Source: Takifugu bimaculatus
Taxonomy: Eukaryota; Chordata; Actinopteri; Tetraodontiformes; Tetraodontidae
Assembly (NCBI GenBank): GCA_004026145.2
Contig: CP034986.1
Coordinates: 742,550-806,549, forward strand
Direction: 5' to 3'
Length of the DNA stretch: 64,000 bases
Shown in pieces: positions 12,004 through 24,996 of this stretch. A program made the position numbers and the translations under genes. The notes under the pieces were generated by a model that saw only the letters and a list, made by a program, of their open reading frames with translations, was not told the DNA's origin and made no database searches. Within the stretch, counting starts at the first letter, position 1. Every line of letters starts with the position of its first letter.

Positions 12004-13223
12004 TCAGTCCACAGGGCCCTGGAAGATGAGTTTGATGTAGCCTTGCTCTCCTGTCAGCCAGGTTCCACAGAAGGGGCAGGCGGCGTGGAAGGCGTGAGTA
12101 CCGTGAGGTAATGGGATCTGGCTCCACCCATTCACTGTCTTTTCTGAGCAAACGTGGCCGCAGGGACAGAAGGCGTGAGTGGGCGGTCCTGCGTCCAGGT
12201 ACAGACCTCCTTCACAGCCTAGCCACAGCGGCACATAGGGACCCACTCGCCGGCACATGGGACACTCTCTCTCCCCGGTGCTGGCTGGTGCTGTGCCTCC
12301 AGGGCCAGCCGGACCCTTATCCTTGCGGTAGCCCCAGTTGTGGTACCCGTGTACGTGACCACAGTTGACGTAGACCCAGGGCTGTTTCTTGTCAACTATT
12401 TCCCGCTGTGCCAGGCTGGGAAAGGCCAGGGTGTTGAAGCCAACGGGGCACTGGGGCCGGGCGGCGTTCAGTTCCTGGCGAAGGGACTCCAACTGTTTAA
12501 GAGTGGGGGTGTGGCGTAATCCAGCAGGGGTCCTCCACAGCAGGGTGGCCCCGCAAAGGTCAATCAGAGAGCCATCCTGGAGAGTGTTGGACTCATTTTC
12601 TACCTGAAATGACAGGACAGGATGTGGATTCATTGTTAAACTGCGGGAGTTTGATACAGGAAAGCTGCGCCTGAGCACTTCCCTATACAGCCACATGGCG
12701 GCACTGTAGTCCAGGAACACTACTGTCAGAGGGTCAAGTGTAGAGAGATTTTGTGAGCTCTATAAATATCCCGTGATGTTACCACTAAAGCAAAGCTAAC
12801 TGTTATTTTAGGTCTGTGACCCATATGATAAAATCTGCTCTGTTTAAAGAATTAATATAGCCGGAAATTCTGCTCTGACCCACACCTCTGAAAACTGAGG
12901 AGCATCATCTATCCTTTCCATTCTTACCAATTTCCCTCTTTGTTGTGCTGAACGAGTTTCCCTCAGGGCAAAAACGTTCCCGCAGACCGAGATCTCCCTC
13001 CAGATCCCTGGGCCAGGCTCAGACACAAACTCCCCTGTCGGGTGCATCACCAGGACGCCGTTGGTAGTCAAGCCATCCATCAGACCGTCAGACGTCCTCC
13101 ATTTGGCTGCGCGTTCCTGAAACACAGGAGTAACAGTTAGCACTCAGATGTGTCACACTCTGCTCTGGTAGCTGGAATAAATCTGCACCTTTTACAGGCA
13201 GATTCTTACAGATTAGACCAAAT

Positions 13224-13277
<54 letters not shown>

Positions 13278-16200
13278 TCTTTGGTGACTGTTTTTACATG
13301 TGTGTGAGTCTGGTTTTTACATATGGGTGTGTGACGTCGTGGTGACTCTGGCTGGCCTACTTGTGGACGGTGCTGATGAATCTTGTATGGGATGAAGTCA
13401 TGCTATCACGTGAAAGGCTATTATTGGTCTTCTCGCTTGCCGTAGCGGCAGGTCACCTGACTGTGTCTGTGTGTGTACTCTTCCAAAGCTTTCACACGTG
13501 TCAGCAGTTCTGGAGCAGAAAGCCAGACTACAGACATGAAAAAGGGTGAAGGTGGTGATGGTGGATCTCTTTCAGGGGTTTTCTAGCCATCATTGTATCC
13601 TCAAAGCGCTTTGTGGCCTTTCACGAAAGGACCTGAGCCTGAGACACAGTCAGGTGGATGAGACAGGACGTTTACGAGATGGGACGACGAGCAGGGCGTC
13701 TGTGGGAGGTACACCTGTGCAGGTCAGGTGAGCACTGTTGTGTATGAAGGCTGATGATGCAATCTCCCACATACACACATGCACACACACCACAGCAGCT
13801 CCCATCAGGATTCCACCGTGACATAAACACGAACAGCCCTTCACACGACACATGACTCATGCTACCGCACAGATCGCTTCCCATGATTCCTCTGGGCAGG
13901 TCACGTGCCTGTCCGTCCTCACAGCTATGATGTCAGCTGGGGGAGGTGCGGCCTGTCCCTGCTGCTGCTCCCTGCGTGGCTGCCATAGTTACTGGCACTG
14001 ATGGCGAAGAACACTCACCCCCAGGAAAATGTTTTTGGAAGAGTCGAAGCCGGCAGCGTAGATGCGGGCCGTGTAGGGAGCGCTGCGCTCGCACATGATG
14101 CGGCAGGCGTAGCGGGATATTGTGCTCTGCGTCGATTGGCCTCCACCGCTGCCTTCTCCCGCGGCGCCCCCGCCCTGACCGCCGCCCGCCGTGTCCGTCA
14201 CCACAAAGTCAATCATGCTTTCAGTGGATCTTCCGATCTGCCGAGACCGATGAGAAGAAGAGTCGTTATATTGAAAGAACGATAAGCACTAGCTCCTTCT
14301 GCTGCTAGCAGCTTCACACATTTGTTTGGTGTCTTTCCCAGATGTTCCAGACAGTCGGAGCGGTTGTGAGACTCCGTTTAGGTAAATGTGAATGAGCCAG
14401 AGAAGATGAGTGAGTGTCTGCTGGGTCCTGATCTCCTTAAAGAAGCCGCTCCACTGGCCACGCGTGAGCATCTGAGCGCAGACACGTCTGACTCATCCTC
14501 TCGTGTATATTTTATCTCCTCAGACTATTCACTTCCTTCTTCCTCCCTCACACTTCCCTCTGTTCTCCTCTTCATTCCCTGCGCCGTAGCGCTCGTATCC
14601 GATGTCTCTCTGCAGGACTCACAAATCTTCTGCTTACATCCGCAAACATGTGGCTGTAAGCATGCCAGCAGGTAGGTGTGTAAACCACCCGCTCAGCAGC
14701 AACACAAACACTGACTGGAAACGTCCACAGAAGCAACAATTGCGAGGAAGAAGTTGAAAAACAAACAACAGGAGATTCTGGGAAACTTTACTTCCGTGTC
14801 CACATGAGAAGACGTCACCGCAAAACCGACACGGATGTTTACGCTGGACCAAAGGGTTGTTTTAGCATTTAGCATCATTAGGTGCGTTTACGCGTGCCTC
14901 GCAGGAATTCAGTTTCATTGTGTGCACGTTAACACATTTGAGTTATGTGACCTTGCGTCTCCTGAAGGTCACTGCGGAGCGTGGCGGTGCGCGTGTGGAC
15001 ATACTGACCTGAAACATGTCTGTGTTGGTGTCATGTGTGTACTCCACAATGACAGAGTGGCTCCTGGACAGCGTGTAGGAGATGCTGTGCTGGCTTTTGT
15101 TGCTGAGTGCCTGCCAATGGAGAGACATTAGTCTGGTCACATGGCAAGGACAGCTGAAAGTGTTCCCGGAGGACGTGCCCTCTCAACACCAGCAGCTCTA
15201 ACACAAAATGATTGATGTCATTTGATCATCCACCAACAGCCACATTACTGCCCCTCTGCGTCGCGCTGTGACAGGTCACGTGGACAGCGGACCACCCAGG
15301 GGGGGTACTTACATCATGGTCTCCTGTGTTCTGAAGCACAGAACCAACAAATCTGACCGAAAGCCTTGCTGGGCACGGATGATGATGGGTCATGTTTCTC
15401 ACCTTTGACACCAGAGGGGTGGAGACATTGTGGATGACATCAGGGCGGACCCCATTGGCTTTAGGTCTCTTGTAGAGGGCCAGCCGACTTCTTCTACGCC
15501 CCTTGTCTCCGTTAGCCAGCGACCCATTGTGCCTGTGGAACAGAAGCCTGTTACTGCTCTGCGCTGCATTTGTCAGAAGCAGCACCTGCCCAGAGCTGCA
15601 GGCCATGGGGGCGATTGGATGGGCGACCGGAAGTGTCCGCCGCCGGCGACCCCCTCCCATAATCACCTTGACAGAGAGCTGAGCCATTCTCATCACTCAC
15701 AGTTGCCTGGATCGATGCCCGTGTGTATGTCGGGGGGGGAAAGGGGGGGTCTGTGTGTGTGCTCACAGCAATGTATTTGGCACGTGGAGGAGGAGTGGCA
15801 TGGAACCTTATGAGTTCACTGTACTCCGAGACAGGGATATAAAGAGGCCTCGGTATCACGTGTTGGTTCATTCACCATAAATCTGCAGCCTGTCTGATGG
15901 AGGAACCTTGAGACAGATGAAGGGGTTCCTGCCAGCCGAGGGGATAAACGTCAGACTACTCTCAAACAGGCTGACGGGTCACATATTTAAATTACTGGTG
16001 AAACCTTGATGTTGTTTTCAGCATCTTACTCAAGGGCTGTGACATGTAGCCTGGAACCAATGACTTTTGTATCTGTGGAGCCACTGCTCTGCTATTGACC
16101 TTAGCTAGTCTGTCCTCACTGTAAACACTGAGGAATACAGTTACATTCTGACCACACCTTTGACAAACTTCAACAGGTAAACAGAAAAACTGAATATTAG

Positions 16201-16536
16201 ATAAATAACAAACACAAAAATTTCAGACTGAGGGACACAAATGTAAGACCTGAAATGGTTTGCTTTCAAAAGCCACAAATCAGGAATGACACTTTGATTC
16301 CAGATAGTTAATGCTAATGCTAAATGGCTATTGTGGAGAGGAAACAGGAGTGACATCACTCACCCTAAGACGATGAGCTCGCCGTACTTGACCGGCTCTT
16401 TGTCCTCGGGGAAGACTCCGTCGTGGGGTTGTGAGCTTGAGCCCAGGGGGGGCGAGGGCTGGCTCTTGTTGCAGGATGGGCGCAGCTCCAGAGATGGAGG
16501 GGGACACAGAGACTCTGAGCTACCCTCCAAAACCAT
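12004..16536 (-). CDS. peli3: Pellino 3 E3 ubiquitin ligase
   Basis: Pellino proteins bind phosphorylated IRAK through an FHA domain and ubiquitinate it with a C-terminal RING-like domain in Toll/IL-1 receptor and NOD2 signalling. Six coding exons (5' to 3'): 16536-16364, 15532-15403, 15110-15009, 14237-14019, 13116-12928, 12603-12004; 470 aa in one frame, close to human PELI3 (469). The N-terminus MVLEG followed by a serine/proline-rich leader and KYGELIVLG is PELI3-like and unlike PELI1/2. FHA segments include KRPKANGV and TARIYAAGFDSSKN. The ligase domain shows CGHVHGYHNWG, CPMCR, GPYVPLWLGCE and CGHVCSEKT. Two inserts are glycine/alanine-rich: one in the FHA loop (about 14140-14190) and one before ECPMCR (about 12270-12300). 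The ATG is the first after the splice acceptor near 16563, so at least one upstream non-coding exon exists. Confidence 0.95.
13227..13270 (+). repeat. Compound (TG)n(AG)n microsatellite
   Basis: A TG tract of about 16 units runs directly into AG units, inside a peli3 intron. Confidence 0.9.
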
Positions 16537-17329
16537 GCCCACCGGCCACGAGTGGGGGTCACTGCTGAAAGAAAAAACAGCCAGTAGGAACGATTGGCTT
16601 TAGTCAGGCAAGGTCATTCTTTGTGAAGGTGGCTCTTCTGCCACAGACTTCATCTTGGAGTCAAGGACAGCTACTAGTTTAGAAGACACCAGCTAGTAAC
16701 AAGCTCTTTGTTGTCTTAAAGGCGTGGGGCTCACACGCACTGAGTCACTGTGTGGACAGCACAAATCCAACCCTGGATGGCTGTCCCACATTATCTGAGC
16801 CAGTTCTTGATGCTAGCACCTATTGTTGATCAAAAGTGGGCGAGACCACCTACACAGCGTGGAAAGCAAGACCAAGCTTTTATTCTGCCTTTGTGCCAGT
16901 TAGATAATCATCCTGTGGATGTGAATGAGATAATACTGAGGATAGTTTCCTGATGCTTCCTCTTCCTGTTAGCTTTATCTGAGCAACGGCGAGGAAAAAC
17001 TCATTCACCAGGGCACAATTCCCAGGAACTGAATGAAACCTGGACCTGAGGTGGCGCTACAGAGGAGCACGGCTGATGGCAGAATCGGATCCACCAACTT
17101 AGAATACTGTTGTCTTTGTGCCAGTGATGGTCTGTCCCTTTATTGTTCTCTGAATTGACTGCAGAAGATGAGGCCTGTAGGTTCCTCGTAATATTACGAT
17201 AACACATGTTACAAATCAAATGTATTATTATTAATATTATTAGTGTTTTAGATATTTTTCAGGCTGGCTTTGGGTCCGGACACAGCGCCAAGTCAGCAGT
17301 ATCACCGAGTCAGTCCTTGTATCTGGCCT

Positions 17330-18400
17330 AGAGCACCATGTTGATATATGTGGGACTGCTATGCAATGGTTTAGGTTGAACCGTAGCCAACAACACCTTT
17401 ATTGTAATGATCGGGACCGCTGTTTAGCACCCACCCATCTCTCCCTTGTGGGATCCCACATGGCTCCCTCCTGGGATCCATCCGCTCTACTGCACCTGCT
17501 TCCCCTTGCTTCAGTCAGAGCTAAACATAATCTGGCTTTCCGTTTATACCTTGATGATCTACAGATTTATGTGCCCATAAAATCCAACAGAACAGATGTC
17601 AACACAATAATGAGCGGTAGTCATTGACATAAGGTACCGGCTGGCACAGAACTTTCTTTACTTGAATGACAGCAAAGCAGAATATATTTTGTTTGGCACC
17701 AAATCAACATTGAATGCTGTAACTGGCATCCTTTGTAAAACTGGAGGTCAGAAATCTTGGACTAATATTTGACAACGGCTTCAAAGTTGAGAAGCACATC
17801 GGCTCGATTGTCTAAATGAGCTCCTATGAGCCAAAGTCAGGCCTCTTTTAAATCGGCAGGACCTTGAGAAGGCTTGTGCTTGTATCAGTTTACAGTTGGA
17901 CTACAGCAATACTCTGTCGGCCTTGGCCAGGCGGCCCCGTCTCATTTACAACTAGAGAGAATATTGCTGCTCGGTTTTTAACAAACACCTGGGGATGTGA
18001 GCACATGCTACCTGTGTTGCTCCCCTGACTTCCAGTTTTCTTCAGAACTCATTTTAAACTATTGTTGTTTGTTGCCATAGCAGGACCTCACGCTCTTCTG
18101 CCCAACTTTTCCTGTACGTTCTAAAGTCTAAAGTCTTCTAAAGACTGACTCTTGCCTTTTAAAACTAAAGATGTACTTTTTCAGATTGGCTTTTAACTGA
18201 CTGATCATTTCTGTCTTCAATTCTTTCTGTTTAGATCTTCTTATCAAATTCTACTGGTGTGTTTTTATTCATTTTCTGTATTTTGGCTTCTTTGGAGCAC
18301 TTTATGCTCCTTTTCTGGTTAAGTAATATGCTATATAAAATGTATTATTATTATTATATAAAATGTATTGTTGTTATTATTATTATTATTATTATGTTAC
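17330..18400 (+). mobile_element. Degraded LINE retrotransposon (L2-clade-like), 3' half
   Basis: A decayed reverse transcriptase is readable: around 17552-17575 YLDDLQIYVPIK matches the [YF]xDD catalytic block of L2-like elements. Downstream translations in broken frames match the conserved region after the catalytic core (around 17900-18080). The 3' end has GCTATATAAAATGTATTATTATT near 18330-18395, the usual tail shape of fish L2 elements. Several stops and frameshifts mean it is inactive. Clade assignment is by motif only. Confidence 0.75.
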
Positions 18401-18867
18401 TACAATAGTTTAGTTTAGTTGCTGTTATTTATTCACCTTTCAGAACAGACCGATGGACAGAGGAACACAGCTTGTATTTACACATGGCCAGATTGTCTTC
18501 TTACAGCAGGGAGAACGCAGTGTTGACACATAAGTCACGGGTCCTATGGGCCTCTCAAAGGACGCCACTCTAAATGTGATTTACCATCTCTCATGTCACC
18601 TTTGACCTGCTGCAACAACAGCATCCGTTTGGAGAGGGGAGGATGCTTCAGCGTAAACACGCCTCTCTCTGCTTCTGTCCATTTGTGCACCAGACAGCAG
18701 AGTCAGGCTCATAGACAGGAGCAGAGGAGGCGGGACTCATGTGGGCGCCTGAGGGGCGTGGCCAGAGAGGAGCTGTAGTAGGAGGCGGGGTTTAAAAATA
18801 CTGGATTTGAAGGGCAAGAAGAGGTGAAAGAAAGCCAAGGGGAGGGCTGACGATGATGATGGTTTCT

Positions 18868-18877
18868 CTGTGTGTGT

Positions 18878-18917
<40 letters not shown>
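18868..18917 (+). repeat. (TG)n microsatellite
   Basis: Nearly perfect TG repeat of about 50 bases with one GG interruption, in intergenic sequence. Confidence 0.95.
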
Positions 18918-18918
<1 letters not shown>

Positions 18919-19314
18919 TAGGCTTTGGCAGGGTGATGGATTGCCTGCTCTGTGCCACACATTTTCCAATCAAGCCACAGCCATGTCCCGGGGGTGGGGA
19001 GAGAGCGAGAGACAAAAGAAGACAAAGAAGGCAAGAAGGAGAGAATAATGAAGAGAAACAGATAAAAGGAACGACATAGTCTGCAGAGGGATGGGAGGAT
19101 AGAGGACCAGGAACCATTGCTGATTGGGCCTAAACACAGTTACACAACGCCATCAAAACACTGACATGGACCAGAAACAGACACAGACTCACAACACTTT
19201 GACAGCACTAACAAAGACCAGAATCAAACAGAACCTCCATCAGGGCCGCTTCTCCCTGTACGCAGAACACACACTGTGCGTCGGGCCCCATGGTGCAGAG
19301 TGGGCCCAGGTTTT

Positions 19315-19366
19315 TATGATATGATATGATATGATATGATATGATATGATATGATATGATATGATA
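19315..19366 (+). repeat. (ATGAT)n pentanucleotide microsatellite
   Basis: About ten perfect tandem copies of the 5-mer ATGAT, unusual beside the otherwise dinucleotide repeats of the window. Confidence 0.97.
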
Positions 19367-22300
19367 TTGTAATGACAGCTGCACCTAACCTCAACTGTAA
19401 TCCTCACACCCCACACGCAAAACTTATTAATAAAGGTTTTGATACATTTTATGGAGTGATATAGCTAACGTTTCCAGTCCAGGGTAGAAACGCTTGGAGC
19501 AGATACATTTGTTGACAGAAGAAATATACATTTTGTAATATAAGTGGGATCAATGAGTATGTTAACCTACAAGTGTGCCTAATAATAACTAATAAGGTGG
19601 GTGCTTATGGTCCTTGCGCCCCCCTTTATTTCTTTAATCTAAGCACAACTCTAATTTCTCCATATACAGACCCTGACCTTGCCCAGAGTGGTTACTATGG
19701 TTACCATGTATGTGATCGTCTCCTGCTGTATGTTTGCGTGAACTAGTTGTGTGAACGCGCTTGTGAATCACTTTACAGTCTTTGGGACTGAGAGGGCAGA
19801 CTTTAAGGACTTTAGGCCGACCATGTCAGCTGTGTTGAAAATTCCTGAAGCAAGTGCATGATCTCTGAAGGTCACATGACCAAACCTATCACACATTTAG
19901 CTGCTCTGTAGTCCTGCTGAATATTTCCTGTCAAGTGTGATTAAAATAGTCCCACTTTGAACTGAGTAACAGTTTTTATTTCAGCTGGGCGTTATGTAAG
20001 ACGTCCCACTGTAGCGACCCTACAGTGTTGTGAACTGTTACGTTAGCCACCCCCACGGCCACATTCAGCCCACACGCCTGCACTTTCTTCTCTGTCTGCT
20101 TATTTTTATTGATCAGACACGTTTTTCTCAGCTGTTTTTAATGCTAATGCTATTAAGCATCAACCCAATCCTGTTTTCCTCACCGGACTCTTCTTCCATA
20201 AGCAGCACGCCTCCTAACATCATGTTGCCATCACTTTCCTGTGTCTGCACCCGCACTACTCTTATTCTGTGTAGCATTTTGGCCGCGAATTTGCAGCCAT
20301 CTGGGAGTCGTTGTATTCCGGCCATGAAGAGTCATTCAAACGCAGATGTCTTTCTTCGATTCCCTCCTCAAGTTCCTCCGAAAATCATAAATGGAAAGTC
20401 GCTGTGAACAAATGCAATAAAAAGGAGCTGTAGGTTCCTTGTTGAATGTTTCAAATATTTTTAGATGCTTTAAAGTGCTTTTGAATTGCATGAGAATGTT
20501 TAGCCGCACACAGGTGAGCGTTCAGGAGGTTTGATTTAGAGCTACACGTAGCTCAACAGACTCTTCAGAAGAATGTGGAAGCTTCGGCTTTATTTAGCTG
20601 TGAACTGGAGTGCATGACACCACTCGGAAGCTCTTCAGAGAAGCACTAAAGCTTTGGATCTCATGATAAATCTCCCTTTCCTGCTGCTGTGGGCTCGCCT
20701 CCTCACTTTAACCCCCTGGGTCCATAAAGCAGGTAATCTCAGCTGCATCCTGCATGGTCACATAAGACCTACATTCAAAACTCAGCGATGTCAACAGTAG
20801 GTGCACATGTCAACAACAGTAAAGTCATCTAAACCACCTCCGAGTGACAAAAGAGTGGTAAGACAATGTATCTGCAACATTACAGTGGAATCCAGTAACA
20901 TTGTACTGCAATGCTGGCTAAATCATACAACAATATCAACATTATATAATAATCACATTATACCGTAAAATCAGCTGTGTTATGTGCTGATGTTGGTAAG
21001 ATGATACTGCAATGTCTTCTGATTCCATAATGATCTAAAAGTGAGATCTAAAAGTGAGATTATTCAACACAACACAACTATAAACGTGTGACTCTCTATC
21101 AGACTGTTGAATACTTGTAGGTTCGGGACATGAGCGAATCTCCATCTGGTCCATGAGTGCAGGTCTTCATCATCAGTTCTTCCGAGGGGAACACGCTCAC
21201 ATCACCATCTCGTCTGTGGTTTTCCACTCGGTGACTCTGCCCACCCCTCTCAGCTGTGGCTCTTCATTACTCAGCAGTAAGGGTCCAAAACCAGCTCTTG
21301 GGGTGGGGGGTGGATGATGATGCCAACATGGCCATCATCTGCTCATATCATTGCTGCTGGGTCTGCGTGTATTGCAGCAGATTGCGTTTTCCCACGCAGA
21401 CCCACGCTGGGTGGATGAACGCGTGACAGAAACCCGACGTCCCCACAGTTACCCGCTGACAAATCCAGCCTGTCTCTTCATTTGATATCCAGAATAGAGA
21501 GGACGCGATTTGTGGATGGGGATTCCACCACCCACCCACCCACCAGCATACAAACACACACGGAGGGGGGCATCACCACACACACACACACGCCCTCCTT
21601 TACTACGCACAAACACACCGCCGCGTCATGACCACAAACAGCTGCAACATCAGTCCAGAGGAGGTGAAGAAAGGGAGACCTGTTTTCATCAGCACCAGCT
21701 CTTCCACAGATGCCAGGTCACCATGTCTAATAACAAGGTTCACATAAAATCACGCAGCCATCATTAATAAAGAGATAGAGGCCCGTACCCGCTGATGATG
21801 GCCAACCGAGGTCCGGGTCCTGCTTCTGTACCTAAAATCCTCCTCCGGTTTTCTGCTCTGTAGGTCCACGTAGGATCCAGAAAGCCTGGAGAGAGACTGC
21901 GGCCGAGAAAGAGGAGGAGGAATAAAAGAAACGCTCACACAGACGGAGATGCGTTCCCGACTGTTCCCGGAGTGGCTGGGACGCGTTCACGGACTTCCGG
22001 ACAGAAATATTCTTATCGCACCATTGCCGTGTTGCCTTCAGGTAAGACTGGTAAATGTGCTTCCTGAAAATGTAGTTGAGGGTATCATTTACAGAACGTG
22101 ATTTACAAAAATTGCTTCATCAAAATTAAGTTCTATAAAAAGTAAAATAACAACTAATTGAACTACAGTACATAAAAAATGAAGAAGATAGACATCAGGC
22201 ATGTTTGTAATGACAAATATCTGTTTTTTTTCTGTGTTTGAACTAGAACCTAAACTTCCTGTTTCATTTTGGATCATTTCAAAAGAAATGTGTCTCCAAT

Positions 22301-22429
22301 ATGATCCGTTTAAAATAAATAAAAGCATGCAATATTCTTTCATCACTGCGTAGATATAAGACAAACGAAACAATCCCAATTTACTGGATAAAAATAATAG
22401 GATAAAATAATATTGTCACAAAAAACAAC

Positions 22430-22860
22430 CGCTCCACCAGACTGTCAAACAGTTTTATCCACCAGGCTGTCAGGATGCTGAACTTTATCCACTACCTCCC
22501 CCACCTCCTGCCCTCTTCCCCAGGACCTTAACCCTGCTGAAATGCAATTGTACTCCACAAAACCTTGAAATTTGCACACAGAGGGAAATTTCTGTGTTAT
22601 TGACTGTTATTCCAGCAACCTACCTCACTTCATTGTATTGCACTATATGTACATTCATGTTTTTGGCACCTTATTTACCCATTTTTTCCCCCTTATTTAT
22701 ATGTTTTATTTTATGTTATATTCAGTTTTAATTTTTTATTAAAGTTTTAAAGCACGATAAGCTAGAGACAAGAGAAACGTTATTTCGGTTCATCTGTATT
22801 TTCAAAACATGGAGTGAATTGACAATAAAAGTATCTTATCTATCTAAGGTATAAAAAATA
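22430..22860 (+). mobile_element. Probable non-LTR retrotransposon 3' tail
   Basis: Around 22440-22480 one frame reads NSFIHQAVRMLN, resembling the conserved NSFFPxAxRLLN end of fish LINE ORF2 proteins. It is followed by AT-rich sequence, an AATAAA (22825) and a short TATC repeat at the end (22836-22850), a common LINE terminus. The match is short, so family is not assigned. Confidence 0.55.
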
Positions 22861-23060
22861 TGAGGAGAATTAGTTTTTATGTTTTATAATAAGTATAAAA
22901 TATTTTCAACCGTGCTGTGGCGTTGTTTCTTTAAATGCAGTTTTTTTTTACGAATAAAACAAATACAAATTAATTCAGATAATTAATTGCGATACATGAA
23001 ACCATTAAGTGAAGAAGAAAGGAAAAGAGGAAGAAGAAGAAGACGCGTGATGATGACACA

Positions 23061-23200
23061 ATCATTAGGCGCCAAATCCCGCTGTTAGCGATATTAGCAC
23101 CGCTCACTGGCATTTCCAGGCTTCGGTTGGTGGATGGTTTTCCTCGTTTGGAGGTTCAGCTGCCGGTCTGGTACCGAGCAGCTGTTTGGTTCCGTTGGTC
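23061..23200 (+). promoter_or_regulatory. Probable rce1 promoter / 5' UTR
   Basis: GGCGCCAAA at 23068-23076 is an E2F-like element, set in sequence that becomes CpG-richer than its flanks just before the rce1 ATG. No TATA box is seen. Function inferred. Confidence 0.4.
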
Positions 23201-24996
23201 ATGGCAGAACAGGAAGGTTTATCGGTGACTCAATTTGACAGCGGGCAGCTGGCGGCGGTGGACGGCTTGTGCTGGCTGTCGGTGCTGTCCTGTCTGTTGT
23301 TAGCTTGTTCTTATGTTGGCAGCCTGTACGTATGGAAGAGTGAGCTGCCCAGGTGAGATTTTTTTTTTTTTTTTCCATAAACACACACGCACACAGAGGT
23401 TTACTCTAGAGGTGCTGTTCACGTCTCTGCTCATCTCAGTAATAGCAAAGAAGTATGTAATGAGATGGAGCCAGAAAAAGAGCTCACTAAGCACCCAGAA
23501 ACTGTCATACAGTTCACAAAACATCCACAGTAGACTTATATAGAGTTTTGAAATGCCCTAAAAACCCAAAAAACTTTTCTGATTGTAGGGTGGGTTGAGG
23601 TCTGAACGATATTTGTTTTGTCTGTGTTGTGTCTGCAGGGATCATCCCACAGTGATCAAGAGACGTTTCACCAGCGTGCTGGTGGTGTCCGGCTTGTCGC
23701 CGCTCTTTGTGTTGGTATGGCGAGAGTTTACAGGGATCACGGTAAGTGTCATGACCACGGACTGTGCTGTCATGGTCATGTTGGAGGACAGTTGAATCAC
23801 CCAATCTGGCTGCCTCCTCTTTCAGACAACTCCCACCTTACTGGCGCTCATGGGAATCAGATATGAAGGCCTCTTTTCTGCCATTGTGCTCCCGCTGTTG
23901 CTCACCATGGTAACGCGCTCATCTACACTCAACCAGAACTGACTGAAATGAGGTGGAACATCATCAGATTGGCTCCACACTTATGTTAGTTCCTCTGCTA
24001 AACTGGAGCGAGTCTGTGATCCTCACACCTGTTTCACCCCTGGGTTCCCGGTAACTCAACCATGTCCTGTGTTTGGGGCAGGTGCTGTTCTTGGGCCCAC
24101 TCATGCAGCAGGCCATGGACTGTCCCTGGAGTCTAATGGATGGTATCAGGGTGCTCTTGGGTGAGACAGAAAGGATCAGCACATTAAGGTTCAAACTCTG
24201 CATGATACGATTGAAGAGCAGTGGTGACTCTACTCCCCCGCCCGACAGATCCGTGGTTCTGGTCGCTGTGTTTCAGTGATGTGCGCTGGTTGAGGAACCA
24301 GGTGGTGGCTCCGCTGACAGAGGAGCTGGTGTTCAGGGCCTGCATGCTGCCCATGTTGGTGCCATGTGCGGGGCCGTCCACCGCCATCTTCACGTGCCCG
24401 CTGTTCTTTGGCGTGGGTAAGTGCTGGCTCTCGATGCCTTCACCATCACCTTGTGTCTCCTGACTGGCGTTCTTCTGTTTTCAGCTCACTTCCACCATGT
24501 AATCGAGCAACTGAGGTTCCGCCAGGGCTCAGTGACAGGAATCTTTTTATCTGCAGGTGAGTGAAAGGTGTATTTCTTGTCGCTGTGGTACCGTGTTTCT
24601 GAGTGCTGAGCCAAAGATTCTTCTTAGTCTTTCAGTTCTCCTACACAGCCGTGTTTGGGGCCTACACTGCCTTCATCTTCATCAGAACAGGTGAGAACCC
24701 TCACAGGTGCACACATTCCTCACAACTTTTGAAGGTGTCATCGCCTGAACCTGAATGCCGTTCCAGGACACCTGATCGGCCCAGTGCTCTGCCACTCCTT
24801 CTGTAACTACATGGGATTCCCAGCCATAAGCACCGCTATGGAGCACCCACATCGGCTCACCATCCTGTCCTCCTACCTGCTCGGGGTCTTTCTCTTCCTC
24901 CTCCTCCTCTTCCCCTTCACTGACCCCTCCTTCTATGCTGCTGTGACACCAGTCTGCAGTCTCAGCCCCTCTCCCAGCCCTCTCTGCCTCTCCTGA
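23201..24996 (+). CDS. rce1: CAAX prenyl protease 2 (Ras-converting enzyme 1)
   Basis: Integral ER-membrane endoprotease that removes the last three residues of farnesylated or geranylgeranylated CAAX proteins such as Ras. Eight exons: 23201-23352, 23639-23741, 23826-23909, 24082-24160, 24249-24416, 24485-24556, 24628-24690, 24767-24996; 316 aa, frame intact (human 329). The catalytic glutamates are in TEELVFRACMLP, the histidines in FGVAHFHH and LCHSFCNYMG. Several hydrophobic helices are visible, including a leucine-rich one near the C-terminus. The start is the first ATG after a promoter-like region and gives MAEQEG followed by a hydrophobic segment. The gene is head-to-head, at a distance, with peli3, as expected for the 11q13-type neighbourhood. 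Confidence 0.97.

Larger units (their letters stand above)
16564..23060. other. Intergenic region between divergent peli3 and rce1
   Basis: No protein gene is supported. It holds a LINE fragment (17330-18400), microsatellites at 18868-18917 and 19315-19366, a second retroelement tail (22430-22860), and a GC-richer patch at about 21790-22030. On the minus strand that patch has GT donor-like sites (for example TTTTAGGTACAG near 21830) and could be the non-coding first exon and promoter of peli3. This is inference only. Reading frames of 60-125 codons in this interval show no recognisable domain. Confidence 0.5.

Noticed and set aside
18709..19117. Threonine/histidine repeat proteins on the minus strand
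   Set aside because: They are translations of the (TG)n microsatellite.
20030..20407. 125-codon frame between peli3 and rce1
   Set aside because: No start context, domain or splice partner; composition is that of the surrounding non-coding DNA.
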